A stretch of 64,000 nucleotides of DNA from Pantoea sp. GD03673 (GCF_029844725.1 NZ_JAOCKJ010000005.1:248001-312000); one strand, 5' to 3'; positions 11,529-22,000 are shown, numbered from the stretch's first letter. The notes: generated by a model not told the origin, from the letters alone. Numbers and translations are program-made.

Positions 11529-12779
11529 TTACCCCACGCGGCTTATCCAGCCTGACAGCGCAGGCAGAGCTGCGGGCAGTTGCGACAGCAGATAGAGAAC
11601 CAGTCCGATGGTGCCGCCTACCAGCGTGCCGTTGATACGGATAAACTGCAGGTCTTTGCCGATATTCAGTTCGATCTGCTGCGACATGTCCTTTGCATCC
11701 CAGCTCTTCACGGTATCGCTAATGTGACGCGTCAGGAAATGGGCAAACTCCGGGGCTACGCTGCGCGCCGCCTGTTCCAGATGCTGATTCATGGAGTCAC
11801 GCAGCGCCGGGTCGGCCGCCAGCGTTTCGCCCAGCCACAGGGCCGCGCCGCGCACTTTCTCCTGGACGCGTGAATCCTCACTGCTGAGATCGGTCCTGAT
11901 CCAGTTGCGCATATCATTCCACAGCTCGCCGATGTAACGATTGAATGAGGCATCCTCTTTCAGCCAGCCTTTAATCTCTTCGGCGCGTTCAGCCATTTCC
12001 GGGTCGTTCTGCAGTTTCACGATCAGCTTGTCTACCGCCCGGTTGAAGCCGAGGCGCAGCTCATGGCCCTGGTCCAGTGCCACATCATCCAGCAGTGAAT
12101 CAACCGCGTTCGCCACCAGCTCGGCGCTGTGTTCCCCCAGCCACTCGGTCGGCAACATTTTGGCTTTGATAGGATGCTCGCGCCTGAGCCAGCGCACCAG
12201 CTGCTGGGCGATGGCCGCATCCAGCAGCGCCTGATGACGGTTGTTTTTGGTCAGGCTCTCCAGCACCAGGGCGCTGGTCTGGCTGAGATCGACCTTGTCG
12301 ATGGCGCGATGCACGGCGCGGCGCATAAAGGCCTGAATGCGGGTGTCATCGGTCAGATCCAGGAAGCCGCGCATTACCTGCAGCAGATGACGGCCAATCC
12401 GGTCAGCATTGCCCGGCGCATTCAGCCACTGCGCCAGCAGGGCAGAGGGATCGTGACGGCGGATCAGATTCAGCAGGGAGTCGGTATCAAGAAACTTCTC
12501 CTGCACAAAGCGGCCGAGGTTTTCCCCGATACGATCTTTGTTACGCGGAATAATGGCGGTATGGCGTGAGATAAAGGGCACCGGCACGCGACGGAAGAGT
12601 GCGACCACGGCAAACCAGTCCGCCAGTGCCCCGACCATCGCGGCCTCCGCAATCGCTTTGACGCCGCTGACCCAAAAGCCGGGCGGCAGGAAAAGGGTGA
12701 CGACAAAGGTCGCGGCAGCGAGCAGCAGCAACAGCAGCGCCAGACGTTTAGTCCGTTTCAGTTCGTGTTGTTTATCCAT
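11529..12779 (-). CDS. yjiN: DUF445 inner-membrane protein, YjiN type
   Basis: 416 aa. Hydrophobic segments at about 13-32 ([21 protein letters not shown]), 38-58 ([21 protein letters not shown]) and near the C-terminus ([15 protein letters not shown]) bracket a long helical soluble region. The [20 protein letters not shown] stretch is the DUF445 signature. Function is not established; the family is called YjiN in E. coli. Convergent with lptG and 26 nt downstream of yjgR on the same strand. Confidence 0.88.
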   Translation of the reverse strand: MDKQHELKRTKRLALLLLLLAAATFVVTLFLPPGFWVSGVKAIAEAAMVGALADWFAVVALFRRVPVPFISRHTAIIPRNKDRIGENLGRFVQEKFLDTDSLLNLIRRHDPSALLAQWLNAPGNADRIGRHLLQVMRGFLDLTDDTRIQAFMRRAVHRAIDKVDLSQTSALVLESLTKNNRHQALLDAAIAQQLVRWLRREHPIKAKMLPTEWLGEHSAELVANAVDSLLDDVALDQGHELRLGFNRAVDKLIVKLQNDPEMAERAEEIKGWLKEDASFNRYIGELWNDMRNWIRTDLSSEDSRVQEKVRGAALWLGETLAADPALRDSMNQHLEQAARSVAPEFAHFLTRHISDTVKSWDAKDMSQQIELNIGKDLQFIRINGTLVGGTIGLVLYLLSQLPAALPALSGWISRVG

Positions 12780-12805
12780 AACCTGATCTTAGCAGAGAGC
12801 CTGAT

Positions 12806-14308
12806 TCATCGGCGACGGCCACCCAGCAGACTGCCGAGCACCCCACGGATGATCTGATTGGTGATCTGGCGGGTGGCGCTTTTCGCCATGGTCTGCACCA
12901 CGCCGTCGTGTTTGCCGCCACGCGGGCCGGTGTGACCAAACAGAATCTCTTTCAGACCACCGAGAATGCCATTGTCTACCGCGACAGCTTCGCCTTTAGC
13001 CGGTGGCGCACTGGCCTCATCGCTGGCGGCCTGGAAACCTTTCTGCAGCTTTTCAAACGCCGATTCGCGATCGATGCCGGTGTCATATTTACCGTACAGC
13101 GGCGAATGGTTGATCAGGCCGTTACGCTCATCGCCTGTGACCGGCCCCATGCGCGAGCCAGGCGCAATCACCATAGCGCGCTCCACCACCGACGGGCTGC
13201 CTTTGGCATCCAGGAAGGAGATCAGCGCTTCGCCGGTGCCCAGCGCCTGAATCGCCTCTGCGCTGTCAAACGCCGGGTTGGCACGCAGCGTATCGGCGGC
13301 CGTTTTCACCGCTTTCTGATCTTTGGGCGTGAAGGCGCGCAGGGCGTGCTGGACGCGGTTGCCGAGCTGTCCCAGCACCCGGTCGGGAATATCTGCCGGA
13401 TTCTGGGTGACGAACCAGACACCCACGCCTTTGGAACGGATCAGTCGCATCACCTGCTCGATTTTCTCAAGCAGCACGGCTGGGGCGTCGGTAAACAGCA
13501 GGTGCGCTTCATCAAAGAAGAACACCAGCTTCGGCTGGTCGAGGTCACCCGCTTCCGGCAGATGTTCATACAGCTCCGACAGCAGCCACAGCAGGCTGGT
13601 GGCGTAGAGTTTTGGCATCTGATAGAGCTTCTCAGCGGAGAGAATGTTGATGACCCCTTTACCGTTGCTGTCCACCCGCATCCAGTCGGCGATATCCAGC
13701 ATCGGCTCACCAAAGAAATGTTCCGCGCCCTGTTGCTCCAGCGTCAGTAATCCGCGCTGAATGGCACCGACGGAGGCGCTATTGATGTTGCCATAGTGGG
13801 TCTGGAAGCTTTTGGCGTTATCGCCGATGTACTGCGTCATGGCGCGCAGATCGTTAAAGTCCAGCAGCAGTAACCCCTGGTCATCGGCGATGCGGAAAAT
13901 AATCTGCAGCACGCCGCTCTGGACGTCATTCAGGTTCAGCAGGCGCGCCAGCAGCAGCGGACCGAGATCGGAGACGGTGGCGCGCACCGGATGGCCTTTC
14001 TCGCCAAAAATGTCCCACAGCACCACCGGATTGCTCTGCGGCTGCCAGTCGGTGACCCCGATTTTCGCCAGTCTCGCCTGCAGCTTTTCGCCCGACTGAC
14101 CCGCCATCGCCACGCCGGTTAAATCGCCTTTGACGTCAGCCATGAAGACCGGCACGCCGCTGGCGGAAAACGATTCGGCCAGCTTCTGCAGCGTCACGGT
14201 TTTTCCGGTGCCGGTCGCACCGGTGATGAGACCGTGGCGGTTGGCCATTTGAGGCAGCAGATGAAGTTCGACGTCTGGCGTACGGGCAATCAGTAGCGGG
14301 GAGGTCAT
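12806..14308 (-). CDS. yjgR: HerA-like ATPase YjgR (DUF853)
   Basis: 500-aa FtsK/HerA-superfamily P-loop protein. The Walker A motif GATGTGKT is at 30-37 and Walker B-like [12 protein letters not shown] near residues 261-272, followed by [13 protein letters not shown], the sensor segment typical of DUF853. The C-terminus is short and basic (GSLLGGRRR). The cellular role of YjgR is unknown. As in E. coli it lies near lptFG. Probably cotranscribed with yjiN. Confidence 0.9.
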   Translation of the reverse strand: MTSPLLIARTPDVELHLLPQMANRHGLITGATGTGKTVTLQKLAESFSASGVPVFMADVKGDLTGVAMAGQSGEKLQARLAKIGVTDWQPQSNPVVLWDIFGEKGHPVRATVSDLGPLLLARLLNLNDVQSGVLQIIFRIADDQGLLLLDFNDLRAMTQYIGDNAKSFQTHYGNINSASVGAIQRGLLTLEQQGAEHFFGEPMLDIADWMRVDSNGKGVINILSAEKLYQMPKLYATSLLWLLSELYEHLPEAGDLDQPKLVFFFDEAHLLFTDAPAVLLEKIEQVMRLIRSKGVGVWFVTQNPADIPDRVLGQLGNRVQHALRAFTPKDQKAVKTAADTLRANPAFDSAEAIQALGTGEALISFLDAKGSPSVVERAMVIAPGSRMGPVTGDERNGLINHSPLYGKYDTGIDRESAFEKLQKGFQAASDEASAPPAKGEAVAVDNGILGGLKEILFGHTGPRGGKHDGVVQTMAKSATRQITNQIIRGVLGSLLGGRRR

Positions 14309-14384
14309 GGTTTTCCACTCTCAGTCAAAGGATTATGCCTGAAGAATAGCAAGCCGGAGCGGCAGAGGAGGAGAACTATTCACC

Positions 14385-14415
14385 AAAAAGGCCGTTGCTT
14401 TTTAAAGCAACGGCC
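14385..14415 (-). terminator. Terminator of the solute-binding protein gene
   Basis: A 12-bp GGCCGTTGCTTT stem with a 2-nt loop, followed on the minus strand by five T residues, about 57 nt after the stop at 14472. Confidence 0.85.
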
Positions 14416-14471
14416 CGTGCCTGGGTGTATATCTGCTTCTTTTTAGCTGGCTGACGCCGTTACCCGCCAGA

Positions 14472-16064
14472 TCAACCGGCTGGCGCGGGGGGTGACTTCT
14501 GCACCTCTTCGAAATTGAGCAGGCTGACCCCAATGCCCTGCTGCAGATGACTGAGATTGCTGCGCACCGCCACCTGCGTCGCACCCTGCAGCAGCAGGAC
14601 AAATGGTGAATCCTGCTGGACGCGGGTCTGCAGACCGGTATAGAGGTTACGGCGTTTAACCGCATCGCTCTCTCCGGCGGCAGCGCGGGTTTGAGCACTG
14701 AGTTCGGGAATGGACCAGCCGACGCGCCATGCCAGGGTTTTGCCGCCCCCCGGCACGTTAGAGGCAAAGGTGCTGGCGTTGGTATTCGGATCGATGTAGT
14801 CCGCGCCCCAGTAAGAGAATATTGCCTGGAAGTCACGGCTGCGCATTTTGCTCCACAGCACCGATTCTGCCACCGGCTGGATATCGAGCTGCACGTCCGC
14901 TCTGGCAAAGCTCGCCTGCAGCGCCTGCGCCACGTCAATGTAAGGTGGCTGGTTCACCACCGTCAGTGCGATATGGGTGCCGGGTTTAATGCCGCCTTTT
15001 TGCAGGATGTCCTGCGCTTTTTTCAGATCGTAGTGGAACGGCGTGGTATTCAGTGCGCCATCAAAGCCGTCCGGCAGGAAGCTCTGGTGAATGCGGTACT
15101 GACCTTTGAGCAGCTGGTTCGCCAGACTGTCATAGTCCACCAGCCAGCGTGCCGCCTGCCACAGCGCCGGATTTCCCAGCGCCGGTTGCTGCGGGCTTTG
15201 GGTGTTAAAGCCGATGTAATAAACCAGGCTGGACGGGAAGGCGTCGACGCGCACGTCGGCCACGTCCTTCAGCGCGGTAATCTGGTCCGGCCCGAGCTGA
15301 TAAGCGACATCCACATCACCCTGCTGGAGCAGCAGGCGGCGGCTGCCGGGGTCGGCCACACCTTTCAGTAACACGCGCTTCAGATGCGGTTTCTGCGTGC
15401 TGTAGGGGTTAGCTTCCAGCACCAGCGCCTGCAGCGGGACAAACTGTCTGATGGCATACGCCGCGCTGCCAGCGGAGTGCGTCTTCAGCCAGCCGTTGCC
15501 GTAATCATTGTTGCTGGTGTGCTGCTGTGCCAGTTTGCTGTCCACGATGGAGGCGACCGGCGCGGTCAGCAGGCGCAGCGCCAGATCGCTGCCAATCTCT
15601 GCTGGCCAGCGCAGCGCAAGCTGATGGTCGTTAATTACCGTGAATTGCTGGTCGATATTCTCCGGCGTCCAGCCAAACTCGCCCAGGATAAAAGAGGGCG
15701 CTTTGTTGAGTTTAACCGCACGGCTTAATGAGAAGACCACATCCTGGGCCGTCAGGGGATTACCGCTGGCGAAGCGGGCCTGCGGATTGAGGTCAAACAC
15801 CAGGCTGCGGGGCGTTTTCCCGGCCTGCCAGCGTGTGACAGCCAGCGGCGAAAGCTGCTGCGGGTTCTGATGATCCGGCTCCAGCAGCGTCTGGTAAATA
15901 TTGCGCAGGCTGCTGTTGCTGACCGTTTCAAAGCTTTCCGCCGGATCGAAACTGATAATGCCATCGAGTGGGACGGCAACCACCAGCGTGTCGGCAGGCG
16001 TAGCGGCATGTGCCGGATGAGCCAGTGCCAGGGCAGTAAACAGCGATAAGAGTGTTTTGCGCAT
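14472..16064 (-). CDS. Periplasmic solute-binding protein of the oligopeptide (SBP_bac_5) family
   Basis: 530 aa with a Sec signal peptide (MRKTLLSLFTALALAHPAHA, cleavage around residue 20). DTLVVAVPLDGIISFDPAES and the LTAQDVVFSLSRAV block mark the DppA/OppA-like family 5 binding proteins. It should bind a peptide or similar solute in the periplasm. No permease or ATPase gene adjoins it, so it must use a transporter encoded elsewhere or is an orphan. Its own terminator follows. The ligand cannot be told from sequence. Confidence 0.88.
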   Translation of the reverse strand: MRKTLLSLFTALALAHPAHAATPADTLVVAVPLDGIISFDPAESFETVSNSSLRNIYQTLLEPDHQNPQQLSPLAVTRWQAGKTPRSLVFDLNPQARFASGNPLTAQDVVFSLSRAVKLNKAPSFILGEFGWTPENIDQQFTVINDHQLALRWPAEIGSDLALRLLTAPVASIVDSKLAQQHTSNNDYGNGWLKTHSAGSAAYAIRQFVPLQALVLEANPYSTQKPHLKRVLLKGVADPGSRRLLLQQGDVDVAYQLGPDQITALKDVADVRVDAFPSSLVYYIGFNTQSPQQPALGNPALWQAARWLVDYDSLANQLLKGQYRIHQSFLPDGFDGALNTTPFHYDLKKAQDILQKGGIKPGTHIALTVVNQPPYIDVAQALQASFARADVQLDIQPVAESVLWSKMRSRDFQAIFSYWGADYIDPNTNASTFASNVPGGGKTLAWRVGWSIPELSAQTRAAAGESDAVKRRNLYTGLQTRVQQDSPFVLLLQGATQVAVRSNLSHLQQGIGVSLLNFEEVQKSPPAPAG

Positions 16065-16753
16065 CGAAAATTATCCTGAGTCGTTGATCGTTCTACTCTA
16101 TCGGGCGTCGGATAATCTCAAAATGCCGGTTTGTTATGAGCTTTGCACAATTACTTGCTTAGTTATTCAGGCAAAAAGACAAAATAAGATCGTGTCAGTC
16201 AGTCATTATTTGATTGTCGTTTTACCGCAGGCGGAATAAAGCCGGTTTCACTCAGGCGATCACAATTTGCGCACTGTCTGATTGTGTGGTCATCAACATC
16301 GCTATACGGTTAACGATAAGAATGTTTCTCTTGTATGGAAGAATGATATTTTTTTATCGGTTATTCAGCGTGATGATGACCAGACGAAAATAATATCCGT
16401 GGCTCCTGCGTTAAAACAGCTAAATACCCGATGTTTATGCGGTTTTAGCCGAAATTTCTTCGCTGTAAATCTTTTACCTGCCTGCAACCATTGCGTAACA
16501 CCATGATAAACTTTCATTTAGAAATATCTTAAATTCAATTTTTACATTCAGACATATCTATATCCCTAATATTGCCAGGCTATTAACCGATAAGTTTCGT
16601 TAGTCACCGAACCCTAATTCTACCCGCCTTTATTTGTTCTGCCGTCGTCTGTGCTGTGTACGTTAATCTCTGCGGGGGGTTGTCTGCCTGCACTCAGCCT
16701 TTCAGCGTCATAACCTATAAAACGGGTATTTAGCAGATGAGAGTCGTGCGGAT
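16065..16753. other. 689-bp intergenic region with divergent promoters
   Basis: AT-rich spacer between the minus-strand binding-protein gene and the plus-strand gluconate dehydrogenase operon. Short frames here have no family features or ribosome sites. An imperfect inverted repeat (CACAAT...ATTGTG) at 16261-16286 might be a regulator site, but it does not match the CRP consensus well. No gene is supported. Confidence 0.6.
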
Positions 16754-17482
16754 ATGCTGTTAGACAAACCCACCACCAGGCGTAAATTTTTGCTCGGTTC
16801 ACTGCTGGCGTTGCCATTAAGTGAGCTGGTCCTGAAAGGCATGACTGCGGCACAGGCTGCAGAGATGGCCGCACCCGAATTAGCCGATTACAAACCGATC
16901 TTTTTTAGTGCCGATGAGTGGCAGTTTATTCTGGCCGCCACCGACCGTCTGATCCCGGCGGGCGGCAAAGGCAAAGCGCCGGGCGCGCTGGAAACCAACG
17001 TGCCGATCTTTATCGATCAGCAGCTGCACAGCGAAGCGTTTGGCAGCGAGATCTACATGCAGGGCCCCTTTAACACCAGGGCACCCGCCACGATGGGGTA
17101 TCAGATCCCGTTCCGTCCCCAGCAGATGTATCAGACCGGTATCCGGCTGATCAATCAGTGGTCGCAGAACACGCATCAGAAAGCGTTTCATGCGCTGACG
17201 CTGGAAGAGAAAGATGCGGTGCTGACCCAGGTCAACAAAAACGAAATCGACTTTGCCGCGCTGGGCGAAGCCGATCTCAAACCGTCGCATTTCTTCAGCC
17301 AGCTGCTTTCCGATACCAAACATGGCTATCTGGCCGACCCGATGTACGGCGGTAATAAAGGGATGAAAGCCTGGATCGCCATCGGCTTCCCTGGCGCACG
17401 AGCCAGCTTCACCGAGTGGGTGAAACAGCACAACGTCCCTTATCCGCTCGGCCCGGTCAGCATCAAAGGTGAACGCGCCTGA
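16754..17482 (+). CDS. Gluconate 2-dehydrogenase small (gamma, subunit 3) protein
   Basis: 242 aa. The Tat signal is clear: TTRRKFLLGSLLALPLSEL with the twin arginines at 9-10 and a probable cleavage after AQA near residue 35. The mature part belongs to the gluconate 2-dehydrogenase subunit 3 family. It forms a periplasmic complex with the FAD subunit and is thought to carry it across the membrane by Tat as a partner, since the large subunit has no signal of its own. First gene of a three-gene operon, 31 nt ahead of the next start. Confidence 0.9.
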   Translation: MLLDKPTTRRKFLLGSLLALPLSELVLKGMTAAQAAEMAAPELADYKPIFFSADEWQFILAATDRLIPAGGKGKAPGALETNVPIFIDQQLHSEAFGSEIYMQGPFNTRAPATMGYQIPFRPQQMYQTGIRLINQWSQNTHQKAFHALTLEEKDAVLTQVNKNEIDFAALGEADLKPSHFFSQLLSDTKHGYLADPMYGGNKGMKAWIAIGFPGARASFTEWVKQHNVPYPLGPVSIKGERA

Positions 17483-17513
17483 GGCGCTTCCACATCAGGT
17501 AAACAGGATTATC

Positions 17514-19283
17514 ATGGCACAGGTTACTAAAAAAGAAGTCGACGTCGTGGTCTGCGGCCTCGGCTGGGCAGGCTCACTGATGAGTATTGAGCTGGCGCTG
17601 GCAGGGCTGGAGGTGCGCGCCCTGGAGCGCGGCGGCGATCGCGATTATGACGAATTCGCCTATCCGAAACCGGCGGATGAATACGCCTATGCGGTGCGCA
17701 ACAAAGTGTTTGCGACACCCGCCGAAGTGGCGGTCACCGTGCGCTATAACAGCAGCCAGACCGCACTGCCGACCCGTAAATGGGGCGCGTTTGCACCGGG
17801 CACCGGCGTCGGGGGTGCCGGTATGCACTGGACGGCGGTACTGATCCGTCCGACGCCAACCGATATCAAACTCAAGACCTATGTCGACGAGGCGTACAAG
17901 CCGGGCATTCTGCAGGAAGATATGCGGGTGATGGACTTCCCGTTCAGCTGGGAAGAGATTGAGCCGTATTACTATAAGTTCGAACTGATCTGCGGTCAGT
18001 CGGGCAACACCGGCAACCTGCGCGGCAAAATCCTGGCGGGCGGTGATCCGTTTGAAGGGCCACGTTCTGAACCTTATCCACTGCCCGCACTGGATGACAC
18101 GCTGAACAACGTCATGTTCAAAGAGGCGGCGACCAGACTCGGTTATCACCCGTTCCCGAATCCGTCAGCCTGTGTATCGCGTGCCTGGAAAAACCCGTAT
18201 GGCAACCAGATCGCGCCGTGCAACTACTGTGGCTACTGCAGCAAATATCCCTGCCTGAACTACTCCAAAGCGTCACCGCAGACCGCAGTAATGGACGCGC
18301 TGAAGCGCATGCCGAACTTCTCTTATGAAGTGAATGCGGAAGTGATCAAAGTCGTACTGAACGATGATAAGAAAACCGCCAAAGGCGTGATCTACATTGA
18401 TGCGCAGGGCAATGAATGCTTCCAGCCAGCGAAAATCGTGGTGCTGAGCAGCTTCCAGCTTTACAACGTGCGTCTGATGCTGCTTTCCGGCATTGGCAAG
18501 CCTTACAACCCGATGACCGAAGAGGGCGTGGTAGGGCGTAACTACGCGTTCCTGTCGAACGGCGGCGCAACGCTGTTCTTCAAAGATAAAAACTTCAATC
18601 CGTATGCGACTGCGGGCGCGACCGGTCAGATGTTTAACGACATCTCGCCAGGCAACTTTGACGGCCCGTCACTCGGCTTCCTGGGCGGCGCGAAGATCCA
18701 CAGTTCACAGGCGACCGGCACGCCAATCAGCACCGCACTGCCAAAAGGCACGCCGACCTGGGGCATGGGCTACAAGGAAGGTCTGGAAGAGTGGTACGGG
18801 CATTCGATGAAGATCAGCATCACCACCACCTGTCAGTCATACCGCGACATCTATCTGGATCTCGATCCGAACTACAACGATCACCGTGGTCTTCCTCTGC
18901 TGCGCATGACGTTTAACTGGAAAGAGAACGAGCTGAAGCTGCAGCAGCATCTGAAAGGCATCGTCGGCAACATCGCCAAAGAGCTGAACCCGGACAGCAT
19001 GAGCATGAGCTTCCTGCCGATGGGCGCGGACTTCGATATCACCAAATATGTCTCAACCCACAACGTGGGCGGCGCGGTGATGGGCGATAACCCGAAAACC
19101 TCAGCGCTCAATAAGTACCTGCAAAGCTGGGATGTGCATAACGTCTTTGTGCCGGGCGGCAACGCCTTCCCGCAGAACTTCCAGGCGAACCCGACCGATA
19201 CCATCGGTGCGATTACCCTGATGGCGGCACAGGCGATCAAAGATCACTACCTGAAAAATCCCGGCCCACTGGTACAGGCATAA
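17514..19283 (+). CDS. Gluconate 2-dehydrogenase FAD (large) subunit, GMC family
   Basis: 589-aa FAD oxidoreductase that oxidises a sugar acid at C2 in the periplasm and passes electrons to the cytochrome c subunit. FAD-binding VVCGLGWAGSLMSIELA is at about residues 12-28. The GMC C-terminal domain contains STHNVGGAVMGDNPKTS and the PGGNAFPQNFQANPTDTIGAI stretch with the catalytic His/Asn region. Start at 17514 (MAQVTKKEVD) is preferred over 17469 because the earlier start overlaps the upstream gene. No signal peptide: export with the Tat-bearing small subunit is inferred. Substrate could be gluconate or 2-ketogluconate; the families are too close to separate by eye. Confidence 0.9.
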   Translation: MAQVTKKEVDVVVCGLGWAGSLMSIELALAGLEVRALERGGDRDYDEFAYPKPADEYAYAVRNKVFATPAEVAVTVRYNSSQTALPTRKWGAFAPGTGVGGAGMHWTAVLIRPTPTDIKLKTYVDEAYKPGILQEDMRVMDFPFSWEEIEPYYYKFELICGQSGNTGNLRGKILAGGDPFEGPRSEPYPLPALDDTLNNVMFKEAATRLGYHPFPNPSACVSRAWKNPYGNQIAPCNYCGYCSKYPCLNYSKASPQTAVMDALKRMPNFSYEVNAEVIKVVLNDDKKTAKGVIYIDAQGNECFQPAKIVVLSSFQLYNVRLMLLSGIGKPYNPMTEEGVVGRNYAFLSNGGATLFFKDKNFNPYATAGATGQMFNDISPGNFDGPSLGFLGGAKIHSSQATGTPISTALPKGTPTWGMGYKEGLEEWYGHSMKISITTTCQSYRDIYLDLDPNYNDHRGLPLLRMTFNWKENELKLQQHLKGIVGNIAKELNPDSMSMSFLPMGADFDITKYVSTHNVGGAVMGDNPKTSALNKYLQSWDVHNVFVPGGNAFPQNFQANPTDTIGAITLMAAQAIKDHYLKNPGPLVQA

Positions 19284-19287
19284 GCGC

Positions 19288-20550
19288 ATGAATAAGCTGA
19301 AACTGAAGTCTTTTATTGTTGCTAACGCGGTGCTGCTGGCCAGCGGATTTGCGCTGCCGGTTCACGCCGAAGATGACGCGCAACTGATTAAGCAGGGCGA
19401 ATATCTCTCGCGGCTGGGCGACTGTATGGCGTGCCACTCGCTGCCTGGCAAACCAGCCTACTCGGGTGGACTGGCGATTGAGTCGAACCTCGGCACCATC
19501 TTCTCCACCAACATTACGCCGGACAAGCAGCACGGTATCGGCAACTACAGCGAGCAGCAGTTCTCTGATGCGGTGCGCAAGGGCGTATTACCGGACGGAA
19601 CGCACCTCTATCCGGCGATGCCGTACCCTGACTACGCCAAAATCAGCGATGCCGATATCCACGCGCTCTACGTCTACTTTATGAAAGGCGTGCAGCCAAG
19701 CGCGGTACAGCCGCCGGAAACCGATCTGAGCTTCCCGTTCAGCCAGCGCTGGGGCATGCGGTTCTGGAACTGGGCGTTTGCGTCCGATAAGCCGTTCCAG
19801 CCGATAGGTGGCGCATCAGCCGAAGTGAATCGCGGTGCCTATATCGTGGAAAGTCTGGGTCACTGCGGCAGCTGTCACACGCCGCGCGGCCTGGGCATGA
19901 ATGAGAAAGCGCTGGATAGCGGTGACGATAAATTCCTGGCGGGCGGCAGCCTGAACCACTGGGATGTGCCGTCACTGCGTGGCCTGCCACACTGGAGCGA
20001 GCAGGAGGTCATTGATTACCTGCAGACCGGCCGTAACGATAAAGCGGCAGTCGGTGGCGAGATGACCTCAGTGGTGGAGCACAGCAGCTCACACATGACC
20101 GACGCCGATCTTAAAGCCATCGCGGCCTACCTGAAGTTCCTGGGGGGCAATCCGCCATTGCAGGCGTTTAACGTGCAGGCGCAGCAGGCAACGAAAGCGA
20201 AACTCACCGCCGCGAAGCATCTCAGCGAAGGCGAGCGTCTTTATCTGGATAACTGCGGTGCCTGTCACTTCGTGACCGGCAAAGGCGCGCCGGGGATCTT
20301 CCCCGAGCTGGATGGGGCAACCATCGTGAATGCGAAGGATCCAACCGGCTTGATCCACACCATTCTGGCCGGCGCGCAGCAGCCTTCTACCGCGAAAGCG
20401 CCGTCTAAACTGGCGATGCCGGGCTTTGCCCGTCGGCTGAGTGATGATGACGTCGCGCAGCTGGCGACCTTTATTCGTCAGGGCTGGAGTAACACCGCGC
20501 CTGCGGTGAGCAACGATCAGGTTGCTGAAGTGCGTAAAACGCTGAAGTAA
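19288..20550 (+). CDS. Gluconate 2-dehydrogenase cytochrome c subunit (three haems)
   Basis: 420 aa with a signal peptide ending about PVHA-ED near residue 28. Three CxxCH haem sites are seen: CMACH (46-50), CGSCH (193-197) and CGACH (323-327), the arrangement of the alcohol/gluconate dehydrogenase cytochromes that reduce ubiquinone. It starts 4 nt after the large-subunit stop. Together the three genes give periplasmic oxidation of gluconate (or ketogluconate) feeding the respiratory chain, a well-known trait of Pantoea and Erwinia. Confidence 0.93.
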   Translation: MNKLKLKSFIVANAVLLASGFALPVHAEDDAQLIKQGEYLSRLGDCMACHSLPGKPAYSGGLAIESNLGTIFSTNITPDKQHGIGNYSEQQFSDAVRKGVLPDGTHLYPAMPYPDYAKISDADIHALYVYFMKGVQPSAVQPPETDLSFPFSQRWGMRFWNWAFASDKPFQPIGGASAEVNRGAYIVESLGHCGSCHTPRGLGMNEKALDSGDDKFLAGGSLNHWDVPSLRGLPHWSEQEVIDYLQTGRNDKAAVGGEMTSVVEHSSSHMTDADLKAIAAYLKFLGGNPPLQAFNVQAQQATKAKLTAAKHLSEGERLYLDNCGACHFVTGKGAPGIFPELDGATIVNAKDPTGLIHTILAGAQQPSTAKAPSKLAMPGFARRLSDDDVAQLATFIRQGWSNTAPAVSNDQVAEVRKTLK

Positions 20551-20556
20551 TGGAGC

Positions 20557-20584
20557 TTCCCCTCTGCCTGTCCGGAGAGGGGAA
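20557..20584. terminator. Hairpin between convergent cytochrome c and marC genes
   Basis: TTCCCCTCT and AGAGGGGAA form a 9-bp stem with a 10-nt loop directly after the operon. It lacks a clear T tract; probably a bidirectional transcription end. Confidence 0.55.
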
Positions 20585-20592
20585 ATCCCGGA

Positions 20593-21261
20593 TTAGTGAA
20601 AGGTGCGCACCACTTCCAGCACGCCGTTTATGATGAACTGCACGCCCATACAGACCAGTAAAAATCCCATCAGGCGTGAAATCGCCTCGATGCCGCTTTT
20701 GCCCACCAGCTTCATAATTGCGCCCGAACTCCGCAGCGAGATCCACAGAATCAGGCTCACCAGCAGGAAAGTCAGCACCGGCGCAACACTGATCACCCAT
20801 GCGGGAAAATCGACGCCGCTTCTCACCGTCGAGGCAGAGGAGATGATCATCGCAATGGTGCCCGGTCCCGCCGTACTCGGCATCGCCAGCGGCACAAAGG
20901 CGATATTTACCGGCTCTTTGGCACCATCCAGCTCATCCAGTTTATGTTTTGCCTCAACGGAATGACCCGCAGGCTTCGCCGGGAACAGCATCCGAAAGCC
21001 AATAAAGGCGACGATCAGGCCGCCCGCCATACGCAGGCCGGGTATGGAGATGCCGAAGGTATTCAGCACCGCGCTGCCCGCGTACCACGCCACCACCATG
21101 ATGGCAAAGACGTAAATGGAAGCCTGTCGCGCCTGCCGGTTGCGCTCCTGGAAGTTCATGTCACCCGCCAGCCCCAGAAACAGCGCCACGGTGGTGAGCG
21201 GATTCGCGAGCGGGAGGATGACGACCAGCCCCAGGCTAACCGCTTTAATCAGTTCCAGCAT
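20593..21261 (-). CDS. marC: MarC family inner-membrane protein
   Basis: 222 aa, six predicted membrane segments. The sequence closely resembles E. coli MarC as I recall it: [18 protein letters not shown] (19-36), [26 protein letters not shown] and [24 protein letters not shown]. MarC was once linked to multiple antibiotic resistance but that role was withdrawn; function is unknown. It is not next to marRAB here. Start [11 protein letters not shown] is clear. Convergent with the gluconate dehydrogenase operon. Confidence 0.92.
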   Translation of the reverse strand: MLELIKAVSLGLVVILPLANPLTTVALFLGLAGDMNFQERNRQARQASIYVFAIMVVAWYAGSAVLNTFGISIPGLRMAGGLIVAFIGFRMLFPAKPAGHSVEAKHKLDELDGAKEPVNIAFVPLAMPSTAGPGTIAMIISSASTVRSGVDFPAWVISVAPVLTFLLVSLILWISLRSSGAIMKLVGKSGIEAISRLMGFLLVCMGVQFIINGVLEVVRTFH

Positions 21262-21276
21262 GTCCGAACTCCCTGA

Positions 21277-21912
21277 TTAGTGTTTCGGGCGCTCCAGCGC
21301 CTCAAGCAGCTCCGGGAAGAAGTCCTGCAGGATTTCAGGCGTCATCAGTTCGGGGTACTGCATCAGATGTTCGCGGATACGTTCGTTGACGTCCGGCAGC
21401 AGATGCTGTGCCGCAGCGCTGGCCGTGATTTTATACTTCTTCATGGCGCGCAGCAGATCGGCTGGCAGCGCGTCTTCGTCGTCGGCGTCATCGACCATCT
21501 CCAGCGCATCCAGCTCGTCGAACATCTCCATCAGCGCTTCGGTCTGCGGCGTGCGCGACTCATATTCACGCGGATGTTCGTCTTCCAGGAAGCGCAGCAT
21601 CGCGCGCATCGGCGTGCCGTCTGGTGTGGAAGGTGGTTCAGCGGCAAACCAGCTCAGCAGCTGATGCATGGTCACCTGATGGACGCGATAGCCGCTGTCG
21701 ACCAGTTCATCGGCCAGCAGCTCGGCGGTTTCGTTTTCAATCAGGCAGATGTGGGTGCGCTTAGGTTCGTACTGCTCCAGCCACTGGTAGATCTCTTCAA
21801 TCACGCCATCGTCATACTCGAATTTTTTGCTGAGATAGCTGCCGTCCTGTTCGTGAACGCAGGCCTGAATCTGATCGGGGTCGAAGTAAAGTGCGATGTT
21901 GATGCCTTTCAT
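21277..21912 (-). CDS. Unrecognised acidic protein; N-terminus resembles an RNase H-like (IS110-type) fold
   Basis: 211 aa, acidic, no signal peptide or membrane segment. I do not recognise the family. Residues 1-88 read like the first half of an IS110/RuvC-like transposase domain: beta strand GINIALYFD, DGSYLSKKFEYDDGVIEEI, then THICLIENETAELLADELVDSGYRVHQV and QLLSWFA, which parallels the VCLEATG...L...L...GH.V.VVNP..IK.FA pattern. The usual first catalytic Asp (GIDVSK) is not at its expected place. Residues 100-211 are helical and acidic, ending in repeated PELMTPEILQDFFPELLEAL. Gap to marC is 15 nt, same strand; perhaps cotranscribed. Confidence 0.7.
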   Translation of the reverse strand: MKGINIALYFDPDQIQACVHEQDGSYLSKKFEYDDGVIEEIYQWLEQYEPKRTHICLIENETAELLADELVDSGYRVHQVTMHQLLSWFAAEPPSTPDGTPMRAMLRFLEDEHPREYESRTPQTEALMEMFDELDALEMVDDADDEDALPADLLRAMKKYKITASAAAQHLLPDVNERIREHLMQYPELMTPEILQDFFPELLEALERPKH

Positions 21913-22000
21913 GCGTGCTGTCCTGTAGAAACCAAAACAACACTATAGCGCTCACCCCAGGGTAAGGGAATGTCAGGCATCACAGCAAAGAGGCGTTTAA

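Noticed and set aside
12908..13750. 280-codon plus-strand frame in yjgR
   Set aside because: Antisense shadow of the YjgR ATPase, whose Walker motifs are clear on the other strand.
16057..16506. Short frames in the spacer before the gluconate dehydrogenase operon
   Set aside because: No ribosome sites, no conserved features; the region is better read as regulatory DNA.
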